A stretch of 64,000 nt of DNA from Axinella damicornis (lineage: Eukaryota; Porifera; Demospongiae; Axinellida; Axinellidae), in the NCBI GenBank assembly GCA_963931865.1, contig OZ007513.1, forward strand, positions 1,877,452-1,941,451. Direction: 5' to 3'. The translations under genes were made by a program, and so were the position numbers. The number at the start of each line of letters is the position of its first letter. The first letter of the stretch is position 1. The notes beneath the pieces were generated by a model that ran no database searches, was not told the origin of the DNA, and was given only the letters and a program-made list of their open reading frames with translations. Below are positions 45,501 to 54,928 of this stretch, piece by piece.

Positions 45501-48500
45501 ACTCCCAGAGTTGAAAAACAAGAATGTAAACAATGCTGTCCGTGTAGCTTTTAGGAAGTAATCTTACATTCCAGGTATACCCAGTGTAGTCAGTACATAT
45601 GCAGATTATGGGAGATTACTGGAGTTTACTGGAGTTTACTAGAGACTACGGGAGATTACTGGAGAATAAATCGCATTTCCCATTCTTTTTCACACTCTGC
45701 AGTCTAATGGTATGTACCACTGGAAAATTTTGTCGCCGCATGCACAGGGGGGAGCCTGGGAACGAGGCTAAAGTAGTATGTAACTGGTAATAGCCCAGGC
45801 CTCAGTAAATCCATTAAGGCCTAATTGACTGAACTAAGGCTGTCGACTATACAGTTCTTACAGTCTTACTCTGTAGTTTGTCAAGATGCCATAGGATGTG
45901 TGAACAAATGTACTCCTTGATGTCAGTTCATGATGTCAGCAATTCACATGTGAATTATGATGATGGACATGTGCTCTGTCATATTAGGATACTACACGGA
46001 GTCAACTTCCCAGTCATTTGAGCCCTAATTGGTAGTCACCCCTCCACTGTTGCTATGATGCTGCTAATGCACTATGCGTGCACGTGTACATAGGTGTGGA
46101 CTGGCGGAGAATTCTAGTTATCAGCTGGTGTTGTGGAGAGCACTGATTGCTGTGCAGCTCCACTTACACATGATTGCACAATCAGTGATGTAATAGTTAT
46201 GTACTAAATCAAAAGTCAAAGGTGGGCATTACTTGGAATAGACACAGCTACGTGTCTTATTAGATGGGCCACATAAAGTTAACTGGAGAATAAACCTAGC
46301 AGGTAATTTAAGCAGTTTTGGGTACGAAAAGTCCAAAGGTCATCCATACAGCTTCTGCTACATAGTGCATCTTAGCCTCAGGCCAGTCATAATTGAGTGT
46401 CCACATGATGCAGCAACTAAACCACATGCCCCTTACGCAGTTTGCTATAATTTATGTAGGCTAGACTTTGAGTCATATCTGTAGCATGAGACGCACACAC
46501 GCAATGCCAGGCCTCACCAACCGGAGGATGAGGATGGCTATACTAGTAGGACTAAACTAGGCTCGTTCCCAGGCCACCGCCCAGCTTTCCGATCGACGCC
46601 AGCAGTAGTGACAAGAAGCTGGGCGGGGACCCGGGAACGAAGTCTAAACAGAATGAGATCAGTCATGGCTGAGACTGTCAGGTGGCCACACAATCACACA
46701 TGATCATTCTCCAGGTACGAGGAGAGCTTTCATCCCCGTGGAAGTACATACAGTGACATCACTACACGTGCACGTGCACTCACAAGTCAGTGGTGTGGTT
46801 CCATGCCGGGGTGGGCTGGCGAGGGAGGTGGCTGGTCACAATCTTCTCTCTCTCCACCTGAAGACACACGTACAGTTCACTGTGGCCTGCACGGATACAC
46901 AAGCACGAAGGAGGTCAGCCCAGCCAGACCCCAGAACAATATTAATTTCTCTTACCATTCCCAACCCCCCCCCCCCCAGCTCCATTCAACAGCTCCCACA
47001 TCCACCATGAGCTGATCAACTCGCTGGCAAACAGACAGTGAATTCATACATCACAAACTCCACAACGTTTATTGGTAGCAACCAAGATTGAATTCTTTGG
47101 TCAGACAATAAGCCTACCTATGACATGGCGTAATGTGTACACTTTAATAATTATGCAATAGCTATCCTTACAGTCCATGTACGTACATGTACAATAGCTA
47201 TGTATACAGTGTACATATGTATTATACAACAGCTGTGATTACAGTATAATTATTCGCGTATATACATTTTGTGTGTATAATACAGCTATGTTTACATTAA
47301 GCAACACATCCGAAACAATAACCTCACAAACATATGCTCATCAAAGCATAGCAAAGAATTCTAAACAAACGTGACCAGTCATTGATCCGAGTTTCAGCAA
47401 GAATGCTATTACATTACAGGTAACAGTGTATGCCACATCACCATAATAGGCATTGACAACTGTACTCACGTCCATATGATAGGCACAGTGTGGTCAGTGG
47501 AACCACTGTGGAGGTTTGGTGACACAAAGTCATGGTGGTACATGTATGTACCGTAGTCGCGCGTTATTACGCGCATGTGCCTATAACTCCACAGGAAGGA
47601 AATATGCGCCTATAAGCGAGATGCGCCTAATAACGAATATAACATTCCTCGAATAGGAAGTGCGCTTCAATTCGAATTATAGCTTGTTTTCGACTCCGTA
47701 TGATCGAAAATGGCAGAGTTTCTGGAAGAAGAATGCAGCGCTTAACAGTGAGTACCTGGGATGAGTTGAGTTGAACCAGCGCCTAACAGCGAATATGCGC
47801 CTATAAGTGAGCTGCGCCTAATAACGCGCGACTACGATATTGATAAAACATGTACAACATGTAATCTAGGAATCTGCACAATCTCGACATAGCTGTGTAT
47901 ACGGTTTCAGAATTCTAAGTTTGTGAAGTATGTAATCTCGGCATAGTGCAACCAATCTTGAGAGACTGAGCACAAGGCGGGCACGATCTCAGGATAGTGC
48001 AGAGTACACCATAACCATGTAGATAGCCTCGTTCCCAGGCCGCGTGGGAGGCCTGGGAATGAGGCTATGATGTAGACAGCTACGATAAGGTTGCTATGGT
48101 AGCATTGTATCTAGCAAACTGAAGAGACAGTTACATACATATACTGTAGTAGCCTCGTTCCCAGGTGCTTGTACTGAGCACCTGGGAACGAGGCTAATAC
48201 AATAGTTGTTTATGAGACAGCAATTTATCCTGCGTGAGACAACAAGGGTAGACATGGTGTAGACATGCCTCGGTTGTGTGTGAGCAACCTGCAGCACGGA
48301 ACAGCAGGATCACAATGAAGCTACCGATTCAGCGTCTCTTGGTTTACACAACAGTTGCACCCCCTCAATGTAGCTACTAGCCGTGATGTTGCCCATGGAT
48401 GTACCAGGCCCAGTCGCTCCCAGGCCGCATGGGAGGCCTGGGAATGAGGCTGTGACGTTGCCCATGTGGCAGCTAGACGTACCAGGCCCAGTCGCTCCTT

Positions 48501-51500
48501 AGCCTTGCTCCCAGGACAAACGTTGGGGTGAGAAGGCCTGAGAACCAGACTAGTCTCTCCATTTGCGGTACAGCGCTACACCGAATGTCCGCATGCAAAC
48601 AACAGCATAACCACTCTCGAGGCTCGAGGCTATGAACGTATCAGAACTGCATCTCCAAAGGCCCCATGACGGGGAACACTCGGTAACGATTTAAGCTTGT
48701 AGGCGGAGTTTGAGTGTGTAATGAACAGGATGGAATTTCGATCATGTGGGTATCAAACTGGCACCCACAAGAGAACAACAATGGACGGCCGAGTATCCTC
48801 ACATACATGTACATTGAGATCAGAATGTGATAATCGCATTTCCGTCGTTCACTTTGTGCTTGGCATACAAGCTTGGCAACACCCAGCAATGCAGTAGCAA
48901 TCGTCACTAGCAACCAGAACTGAGCTGTACATGGGTTCTGTTGGAGAGCATTCAGCTGGTACTAACACGTTGCCGGGATACAGTCACCAAATATGGATTG
49001 CAAAACAGGCCAATTCGGGTTTGAAACCCCCCAATGGAATCCAGTGACTAAGCAAGTTGACACAATCATGGTTTCCAGGGTTTGAACGCTATAGAGTGCA
49101 CCAGACCAAGGTCCATCACCACAGTGGCATGCATCCATTCCCCGACTCGCTCCCTTCCACTCTCACATCCCATACGCGTATACGGTAGATAGTTGACCAG
49201 ATTTGACCAATCTGATGGTGGACAGGATACCTAATCCACTATCCAATCGTTCAAATTTCTCACTGATAACTTAGCCTCGTTCCCAGGCCTACCCCGTTTT
49301 TTCTGTTCTTCGGTTTCCGTTGACAATAATACACGGATGCGGAAGGGCGGCGAAAAACGCGGAAGGCCTGGTACGATTCATCACGTGAGTGACGTCAGGT
49401 GGACGCAAGGGTGGACGTAGGGGGGGCGGGGCCCTTAGTTGTTTCAGCAGGTCCTGAAGGCTGTTCATCATCCAGTTGGCTCGGTTCGAACGATCCGCGG
49501 CTAGTCGGGACTCGCAGATGATCTACACAACTTCTTGGGCGCTTTTTAAACTTATTTGCGGTTGGGCCACACCCGGCCAAACCGCAAATAAGTTTAAAAA
49601 GCACCCAAGAAGTTGTGTAGATCGTCTGCGAGTCCCGACTAGCCGCGGATCGTTCGAACCGAGCCGACTGGATGATGAACAGCCTTCAGGACCTGCTGAA
49701 ACAACTAAGGGCCCCGCCCCCCCTACGTCCACCCTTGCGTCCACCTGACGTCACTCACGTGATGAATCGTACCAGGCCTTCCGCGTTTTTCGCCGCCCTT
49801 CCGCATCCATTTATTATTGTCAACGGAAACCGAAGAACAGAAAAAACGGGGTAGGCCTGGGAACGAGGCTACTGATAACTATTGAAACAAAGTGAAGACA
49901 AGATAGGCCTGGATGGACACACCTGTGTATAATGTTCCCAGACAGTGCAGCTGCCCTCATTCCAGGGCCTCAAGGTTTACACAGTTACAGGAGTGGCGAC
50001 TGATCGATGATAATCATTTCGTCTAATCCCATCTTTGTCATATAAATGTACAAATGTACTGCTTTGATTAGTCTACCATAAGATTAATCCTACGCCAGCC
50101 CTAACTCTAACCCTAAGTCAGCCGTAAGCCTGGATTGGAGTCTCGGGTAATGTAATTAACTTCAACTACATGCTCCGACAGTAGACATAACTACCACACA
50201 GACAAACAGACGGATTACTTCATGCCGCGCTTGCGCAGGTGCATACGGGGGAGTAATGGGTACGTTCTTCACTCTGAGGCCAGAGCGTCAAGGAAGACGA
50301 TCATGAGTTCATGCACAGTAATGGCGGACGTTCGTGCCATTTTGTCTAATCTCGTTTTGTATGCTGTGATGTTTAGGCTAACCTCCACCATAAAGCTACA
50401 CCACTCTATTACAAACTTAATCCTAAGCCTGGATGTCCTGGCAATGAAGTTAACTTCAGCACCTTCATGAGCACACGTAATCATCACTCTCACGTGTTAA
50501 ACAACCTACCACACATCTGTGAGTATAGGAATGCAATCTCTTGCACAGCCATGTCTGACACAGCTGGCAGTGGTCACAATGGTGAGTCACCCATAAGGAA
50601 ATGAACTCCCACACAGGTGCCCCTCCACACAGGTGCCCCTCCACACAGGTGCCCCTACACACAGGTGCTCCTCCACACAGGTGCCCCTCCACACAGGTGC
50701 TCTCCCACACAGGTGCCCCTCCACACAGGTGCCCCTCCACACAGGTGCCCCTCCACACAGGTGCCCGCTACCACACAGGTGCCCCTCCACACAGGTGCCC
50801 CTCCACACAGGTGCCCGCTACCACACAGGTGCCCTCCCACACAGGTGCCCCTCCACACAGGTGCCCCTCCACACAGGTGCCCCTCCACACAGGTGCCCGC
50901 TACCACACAGGTGCCCCTCCACACAGGTGCCCCTCCCACACAGGTGCCCCTCCACACAGGTGCCCGCTACCACACAGGTGCCCATCCACACAGGTGCCCG
51001 CTACCCTCCCACACAGGTGCCCTCCCACACAGGTGCCCACTACCACAGAGGTGCACCTCCACACAGGTGCCCCTCCCACACAGGTGCCCCTCCACACAGG
51101 TGCCCGCTACCACACAGGTGCCCCTCCCACACAGGTGCCCACCACCAAAGAATAGGCATCACAACTACCTCCCCTTCCATAAAGTAACACTGTATGCATC
51201 CGGAAAGTACACTCATTGAAAACGTACTGTACATGCACAAGCTTGAGTACATGCGGTACTTTGCGGAACATTCCAAGAAAGGTGTCAGTTATTTCAGAGC
51301 ACACAAACAAACAATATCAACAGAGTGCCAAGCTCTCACTTTGGCCATTCCTAGTAACTGCCCATTCACGTTCAACAAAGGGCAATTGCCTTTTAATGGC
51401 CAGTGCAGTTAGCAGCCTTGTGTCGAGTGCTATCAGGCAGACAATACACCCAGAGGTATATCTTATTGATGCCAGGAGTAAGTAAAGCCAGGTGTTCCAC

Positions 51501-52476
51501 TTCCTGTTTAAATACCGAATGCGGCCGTCTGATTGGTTGGATCTTAGTCCACACTGCCAACAAGTGTAATGCATCTCTCTCTGGCTAATTAGAGCCCTGA
51601 CCATTTTCATTATCACGTACAGGGATAAACTATTGACAGCCCAAACATTACTGTGCTCTGGATAACATGCATCAAGTTTATGCAATAATATTATAATGTC
51701 TGTGTTCTGAGTCGCTGGTTCCCAGTACACAGATGTACGTGAAGTTTGTGATCATGATTCTAAATGCAGGTCAACGTTTACTCTAGCATGGAGTGGCAAC
51801 TAGTCTCCTCAACATATAATTTCTGATACCACTGGAATAGTCCCAGAATAACGGAAAACTGGGACTAACAGCTCTAGGGACAGAGACACCGACATTCTGA
51901 CCGGAGTCAGACACCATTGTTTACAGGGAGAGACCTAATAAGTGCTGTATACCGGATTTCGTCTGGGTCAAGGAATTCTTTGAGACCTACACAGTCCCTA
52001 AAACATGCGTAGATATAATATATCTTGCCAATACATGTACCTAAAGTAGCTAACAGCGATTGCGAATGATAGACAAGTCGAGACAAGTCTCGCTCGCACA
52101 ACGCTATATAGCTAGATGCCCCTCAGTCATGTGCACTCAGCTAAACTATCGAGACATAAACGTACCGTTCTTGTTCTTCAGCAGTAAATCCCTCGCCTGA
52201 TGCACTGTAGCAAAGAGACAGTCAGTGAGTCACAGTACAGTGGATCACAGCGTCAAACGCCAACACCAAACTTTCACATACGAAAGGGGGAAATTTCCGT
52301 GGACCCCGGGTGAGTTATGCGTTGATTAAATTACAAATTATTGCCTGCCCCCCGCGCAGCTACTAGAACTATGGGCGAGGTTGCGTACGCCAACGAGGTA
52401 TTGAACATAACATTCATGCACCGCTTGCACACTTACCAGTGATCTGAACATGCGAAGGGACCCAAGATGAATTCAT
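33361..52476 (-). CDS. Class I Rab11 family-interacting protein (Rab11-FIP), complete gene, 8 exons
   Basis: Endosomal recycling adaptor: class I Rab11-FIPs bind Rab11 through a C-terminal helix and phospholipid through a C2 domain. Exons in transcript order: 52476-52437, 52204-52166, 46886-46784, 38979-38223, 37671-36216, 35334-34639, 34455-33839, 33501-33361. All phases fit and sum to 1283 codons including the stop. C2 domain spans about residues 5-130 (WVPSHVQIT ... HQARDLLLKNKN ... REKIVTSHLP ... HWYKLGAKPGK ... RGEVLVTIKF). The middle is Ser/Pro/Arg-rich and looks disordered. An NPF motif (RKNPFSTLRR, about residue 1047) resembles those binding EHD proteins in FIP2. The Rab-binding end is VKSYLDNLLLRIMETNPSLL, matching the family's (Y)(I/L)DNLLxRIME core. 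The exact vertebrate orthologue (FIP1, FIP2 or FIP5) cannot be assigned. Confidence 0.9.
33530..33822 (+). repeat. (GT)n microsatellite with GTATGGGGATGTACATGT interruptions
   Basis: Lies in the last intron of the Rab11-FIP gene. It keeps several frames open and produces long Cys/Val or His/Thr ORFs that are not genes. A 110-120 bp segment including ACTATGTATGGGG is repeated within it. Confidence 0.9.
33839..34455 (-). CDS. Rab11-FIP exon 7: NPF motif and start of the C-terminal helix
   Basis: Begins NSPTLQRRSTYMETLWRKNP with the NPF tripeptide, and ends ELTLDDLIHQDWGQWAKE, an acidic, hydrophobic stretch leading into the Rab-binding helix. The donor reads GTGCGC. A long (GT)n tract in the intron keeps the frame open for about 130 further codons, which are not part of the protein. 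Confidence 0.85.
34639..35334 (-). CDS. Rab11-FIP exon 6: Ser/Pro-rich linker
   Basis: 232 residues, again low complexity. Contains a Lys/Arg-rich helix-like run (GLKKAMSMYQENKRQLTKVQ) near the end. Phase 1 at both ends (GTAAGT donor). Confidence 0.8.
35548..36190. repeat. Rab11-FIP intron 5 region with a roughly 30-bp tandem repeat
   Basis: Intron sequence (35335-36215). At 36093-36185 a unit GTGATGACATCATCATGTGT plus CATTATCA is repeated about three times with drift. Nothing else is recognisable. Confidence 0.6.
36216..37671 (-). CDS. Rab11-FIP exon 5: large Ser/Pro/Arg-rich linker
   Basis: Encodes 485 residues of low-complexity, charged, Ser/Pro-rich sequence with no recognised fold. Class I FIP1-type proteins also have a long variable middle. 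The acceptor chosen at 37672-37673 gives phase 0 to match exon 4; upstream of it lies a C-rich (CCCCT) tract. Ends in phase 1 at GTGAGT. Confidence 0.8.
37692..37935 (-). repeat. (CCCCT)n tract in the Rab11-FIP intron before exon 5
   Basis: On the sense strand this is a 240-bp almost pure pyrimidine tract ending about 20 bp before the exon 5 acceptor. It contains two copies of an 89-bp segment with CCATCCCAACCGATCC. The Pro/Ser/Leu-rich ORF through it is an artefact. Confidence 0.85.
38223..38979 (-). CDS. Rab11-FIP exon 4: end of C2 domain and basic Ser-rich region
   Basis: Begins PLMSLDTTVQLIVRQKG and continues FIGCLAVPLRGF and HWYKLGAKPGK, the last C2 strands. A Ser-rich segment follows, with LSAFRRSFRKKNKSPV, a basic helix-like patch, and many SP sites (possible phosphorylation). 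It ends in phase 0 at a GTAAGT donor. Confidence 0.9.
41952..42059 (+). repeat. 54-bp direct tandem duplication
   Basis: GACAGTGACAGTCTTTGCAG through CCAAGAATGGT occurs twice in tandem without differences. Recent duplication in an intron. Confidence 0.9.
42145..42411. mobile_element. GTAGTCGCGCG MITE, decayed copy
   Basis: Diverged copy of the element at 47552-47836, sharing TCGCGCGTTATTA at the left end and TGAGCTGCGCCTA near the right end. The right end is mutated (AGTAACGCACAGTTAC). Confidence 0.7.
42908..43184. mobile_element. MITE (AGGTATCTTGGG ends), copy 1
   Basis: Inverted ends of about 40 bp: AGGTATCTTGGGATAGGAAT and the complement in ATTCCTATCCCAAGTTACCT. A second copy lies 70 bp downstream. 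Confidence 0.75.
43258..43528. mobile_element. MITE (AGGTATCTTGGG ends), copy 2
   Basis: Same orientation and internal sequence as copy 1 (CAAAATCATGAAAAACCATG, GCCTTTGGTCGAGTGC), with a decayed right end. Confidence 0.7.
44281..44343. mobile_element. Short TAGCCTCG-family foldback
   Basis: GGCCTTGTTCCCAGGCC and GGCCTGGGAACGAGGCC are separated by about 13 bases. Flanking bases (GCAGCTGCT / AGCAGCTAA) extend the palindrome. Confidence 0.6.
44420..44535 (+). repeat. Pyrimidine-rich (CTCCCTCC)n tract
   Basis: Tandem CTCTCTCCTCCCTCCTCTCC-like units. Low complexity; no gene. Confidence 0.8.
46558..46646. mobile_element. TAGCCTCG-family foldback, diverged
   Basis: Left end TAGGCTCGTTCCCAGGCC and right end GGGAACGAAGTCTA, with CCGCCCAGCTT / AAGCTGGGCGG as inner arms. 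Lies just 5' (in transcript terms, downstream) of Rab11-FIP exon 3. Confidence 0.55.
46784..46886 (-). CDS. Rab11-FIP exon 3: central C2 strands
   Basis: Encodes GHSELYVCLQVEREKIVTSH then PRQPTPAWNHTTD. The Y-V-x-x-Q-V, T-S-x-x-P-R and P-x-W pattern is the core of a C2 domain. It enters in phase 1 and leaves in phase 2, exactly as needed by exons 2 and 4. Introns of 5.3 kb and 7.8 kb flank it. Confidence 0.85.
47552..47836. mobile_element. GTAGTCGCGCG MITE, intact copy
   Basis: The 18-bp ends CGTAGTCGCGCGTTATTA and TAATAACGCGCGACTACG are exact inverted repeats. Inside, GCGCCTATAA units recur in both halves. No coding capacity. Confidence 0.8.
48024..48067. mobile_element. 44-bp TAGCCTCG foldback
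   Basis: TAGCCTCGTTCCCAGGCC, short spacer, GGCCTGGGAATGAGGCTA. Flanks ATGTAGA on both sides suggest a decayed 9-bp duplication. Confidence 0.75.
48150..48196. mobile_element. 47-bp TAGCCTCG foldback
   Basis: TAGCCTCGTTCCCAGGTGCT with an inverted partner ending CCTGGGAACGAGGCTA. Flanks ATACTGTAG and ATACAATAG match at 7 of 9 bases. Confidence 0.75.
48410..48545. mobile_element. Two adjacent decayed TAGCCTCG foldbacks
   Basis: GTCGCTCCCAGGCCGCATGG / GCCTGGGAATGAGGCT, then AGCCTTGCTCCCAGG / CCTGAGAACCAGACTAG. The sequence ACCAGGCCCAGTCGCTCC is directly repeated, about 85 bp apart. Confidence 0.5.
49272..49871. mobile_element. 600-bp near-perfect palindrome of the TAGCCTCG family with 9-bp target duplication
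   Basis: Two arms of about 300 bp are near-exact reverse complements around a centre at about 49570 (GGTTGGGCCACACCCGGCC). The outer ends are TAGCCTCGTTCCCAGGCC and its complement. CTGATAACT flanks both sides (49263-49271 and 49872-49880). ORFs appear symmetrically on both strands and are not genes. Confidence 0.9.
50607..51141 (+). repeat. 16-bp minisatellite, about 33 copies
   Basis: Unit CCCCTCCACACAGGTG with a CCCGCTACCACACAGGTG variant recurring at intervals. Because the main unit (16 bp) is not a multiple of 3 and lacks stops, all three plus-strand frames stay open for about 180-200 codons. Confidence 0.92.
52166..52204 (-). CDS. Rab11-FIP exon 2: 39-nt microexon
   Basis: Encodes HQARDLLLKNKN between a CTACAG acceptor and GTACGT donor, phase 1 at both ends. 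It matches the LQAKDL-x-x-K segment that follows the first C2 strand in Rab11-FIPs, so its inclusion completes the domain. Too short to be found by ORF length alone. Confidence 0.85.
52437..52476 (-). CDS. Rab11-FIP exon 1: start codon and first C2 strand
   Basis: Encodes MNSSWVPSHVQIT and ends in phase 1 at a GTAAGT donor. WxPxHVQxT is the start of the C2 domain in class I FIPs, which fixes this ATG as the start. It is 40 nt long. Confidence 0.85.
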
Positions 52477-54600
52477 GGCCTGCACGAGGGCAGTATACTG
52501 CAAACCACAGGCAGTCTCAACTCAAAGATTGGATTTCAAAACTTGCGGCAGGAGGTAGCGCAGATCACTGATGCAAGACGTATCGAATATTAGCAACTTA
52601 TCGCGAATGTTAAGATCCTGTAAACGAGTCAAAACAAGATACCACTAACTCAGTTTATACCTACACATACCAGTAGAAAACTATCACGCAATACCTAACT
52701 ACGACCACATGTAGCTACTATACTAATTCATAAAATAGCAGAGTTGCGAAGCTCGTACGTTAAACTAACACGAGCACTAGTACTTTAGACTACTTACGAT
52801 ACCACACAAACACTACCGACACTTGTATACTGAACAAGAACCTTTAACGAACTAGTAATACAAAGTCGTGCGTTCGGAAGCCATAAATAAACTGAAGCCT
52901 TTGTCTGCGGAAGTGGAGGTGTAGTGATGTGGCTACTGCATAATGCACTATTGGCGTCCGAGATCTAGCTAGTGATACGACCCTCTTGGGCTCGCCTCTT
53001 ACAAATGACATCCGCAGAAGATTGAAGCCTGAGAGGCAGTCAAACTGGAAGATTCCATAACTGGCCATAATTATTGTTTCCGAGACTAGAGACAGTCATT
53101 CATCCTGTGGCTACAAAGCATTCTTTTGGGTGCATTCATCCTGTGGCTACAAAGCATTCTTTTGAATTAAGTACAATTATATCTCTAATGTAAACTTTAT
53201 TGGAGCGAGATGCTGTCAGTATGCTGAGAGCAGTGGTGCCGATAGCGAGGGTCAGTGGTGTTGAGTACTGCCAAGCGACGGTTGTGGACTTCTTGATCTT
53301 GCAAGCATACACTGTATGGGGTGCTAGTTTTGATGAAACCTTGATGGAAACGACAATTAAGGGTTTCCATGGAAAATGTTTGATCTGTGTACCCAAATAT
53401 TAGATAGCAATCGATCATCTCTTGCTTTACATTGAAGTTACCATGGAAACAACTGTAGCTAACAGCCCAAGAAGGTGGATCGATGTTGACTGCTGAAAGT
53501 GTTTCACTATATCAGAAGTCCATGCTATTTGGATGATGATCTGTAATAACATAATATATATGGATTTATAATGCAGCTGGGTAAAACAATGCAGTTCCTC
53601 TATCTCTACTTTTTTTTAATCTCAATTACCAATGCACATCAATTCTGAGTTCCCAACTCCAAAGACAGTACACGATATAGTGCATGTCTGCAGACTTTTA
53701 TCCAGCTCAGTATTCCAGCAGTTGGACAACCTCCCATATGCTTCTGCATCGCCACTGCAAGTTATGTAAAGTAGAGCCACTATGGCTAACGAGACTAGAC
53801 CAACTACGATATCGTGCATAAGTGAATGATCACATGATGAAATACTTCTCTCACCTGTGAAATTTTTGCCAGCAAATTGCAATACTTATAGGCTTCACTA
53901 ATACCTGTCCTTATTTGGTATATAGCTACTTGTCAACCCGTGTTGTACATGGCCACACTTGGCAAGGAATACCGCTGTACTTGGCAGTGTAGCTGCACAT
54001 AGAATGCATGCTTGTTCCATGCAGTGCATACCATTTATAGCTAGCTAGGGTTTTAATGTCTGCATGAATGGGCTAAAATAATCTAAGGATATACGGTAGC
54101 TATTTTGGCTGTGATCGCACAGTATTAACATGATAATAATTGCAGACACAGATCTATAGATATCTAAAAGCTAGATGGCATGGAGCTAGTGTAATGAAGC
54201 TCCACCCACTTGATACCATAACTCATACAGTACGTCAAGATCATATTATGCTGTTAGTCTGAGTACACATGCACAGTAGATTGTTACACAACAGTCAAGA
54301 GAAATGCAACCACTCACACACGATGCACCTCCCATGGAATATATTATACTAGCTACCTAGCCTACTCTACACATGCAATACATGCAGTGTGGTGTTAGCC
54401 TCGTTCCCAGGCCTCCACACCCAGTTTTTGTCACTTGCAGTACGAAAAGCGGGGGTTCTAATCTGCATGGGATTTCAGAGTATAATATATATATTATACA
54501 GACACGCATGCATGACTGTACAAACATTGATAGTGCAAGCTTCAATCGGGGTGGGTAGTGTACAGGTGCATATTGCTATAGCTACACTGTTACAAGATAA
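52477..54600. other. Region between the Rab11-FIP start and the Ig receptor 3' end
   Basis: Contains the Rab11-FIP promoter area (no motif recognised). A 40-bp direct duplication (CATTCATCCTGTGGCTACAA) is at 53098-53163. Some minus-strand protein-like stretches lie at 53200-53420 and 53622-53860. A single TAGCCTCG end sits at 54398. No gene can be supported. Confidence 0.4.
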
Positions 54601-54928
54601 TTAGCTATTACTGATTGCCCATTGATGATCGATATACTGCACATCCTCCAGGCGATCAGCTGATGAGATTGCTGGGTAGTCGTACACAACACTATAGTGG
54701 TCACTCTCATCCTCTTCTAGTTCTCTACAGCCATAAGCTAGGTTCTCTGTGATCTGAGTCCCACTACGCTGCCTTGGCTGCTGCTGCTCATTCCCGGGAT
54801 GGTCACTTTCATCACTACTCTCGGTGACATCTGTGCTGAGAGTGTTCTGGTTGTGTGCTGATGTTGTAACTTGTCCTTGTTCTAGGTGATCGTTGAGCTG
54901 CTTGGGGTCCCTTTGACGTTTCAGTATC
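54601..54928 (-). CDS. Ig receptor exon 9: cytoplasmic tail and stop
   Basis: Starts with basic residues (ILKRQRDPK) that would anchor the inner side of the membrane. An acidic, Ser/Thr-rich stretch follows, then tyrosine motifs: ENLAYGC, DHYSVVYDYPAIS and VQYIDHQW. YSVV and YPAI fit the Yxx-hydrophobic rule for clathrin adaptor or SH2 binding. None fits a strict ITIM, and the spacing does not fit an ITAM. Confidence 0.8.

Larger units (their letters stand above)
39000..46780. other. 7.8-kb intron 3 of the Rab11-FIP gene
   Basis: No confident exon. Several protein-like plus-strand stretches (for example 39436-39549, 39810-39901, 41615-41884) could be a decayed or nested gene. Mobile repeats listed separately fill much of the rest. 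A foldback palindrome of the TAGCCTCG type lies at 39379-39413. Confidence 0.4.
46887..52165. other. 5.3-kb intron 2 of the Rab11-FIP gene
   Basis: Holds the GTAGTCGCGCG MITE, several TAGCCTCG foldbacks, the 600-bp palindrome and the 16-bp minisatellite. No exon recognised. Confidence 0.5.

Noticed and set aside
49395..49854. Mirror-image ORFs (repeated MMNSLQDLLKQLRAPP on both strands)
   Set aside because: Identical because the 600-bp palindrome reads the same on both strands; no independent support for coding.
50100..50125. Interstitial telomere repeat (CTAACCCTAA)
   Set aside because: Only two imperfect units; can occur by chance.
50601..51219. Three overlapping ORFs of 184-200 codons (Thr/Pro/His/Cys repeats)
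   Set aside because: They are the same 16-bp minisatellite read in three frames; no splice context, no conserved start, and antisense to an intron.
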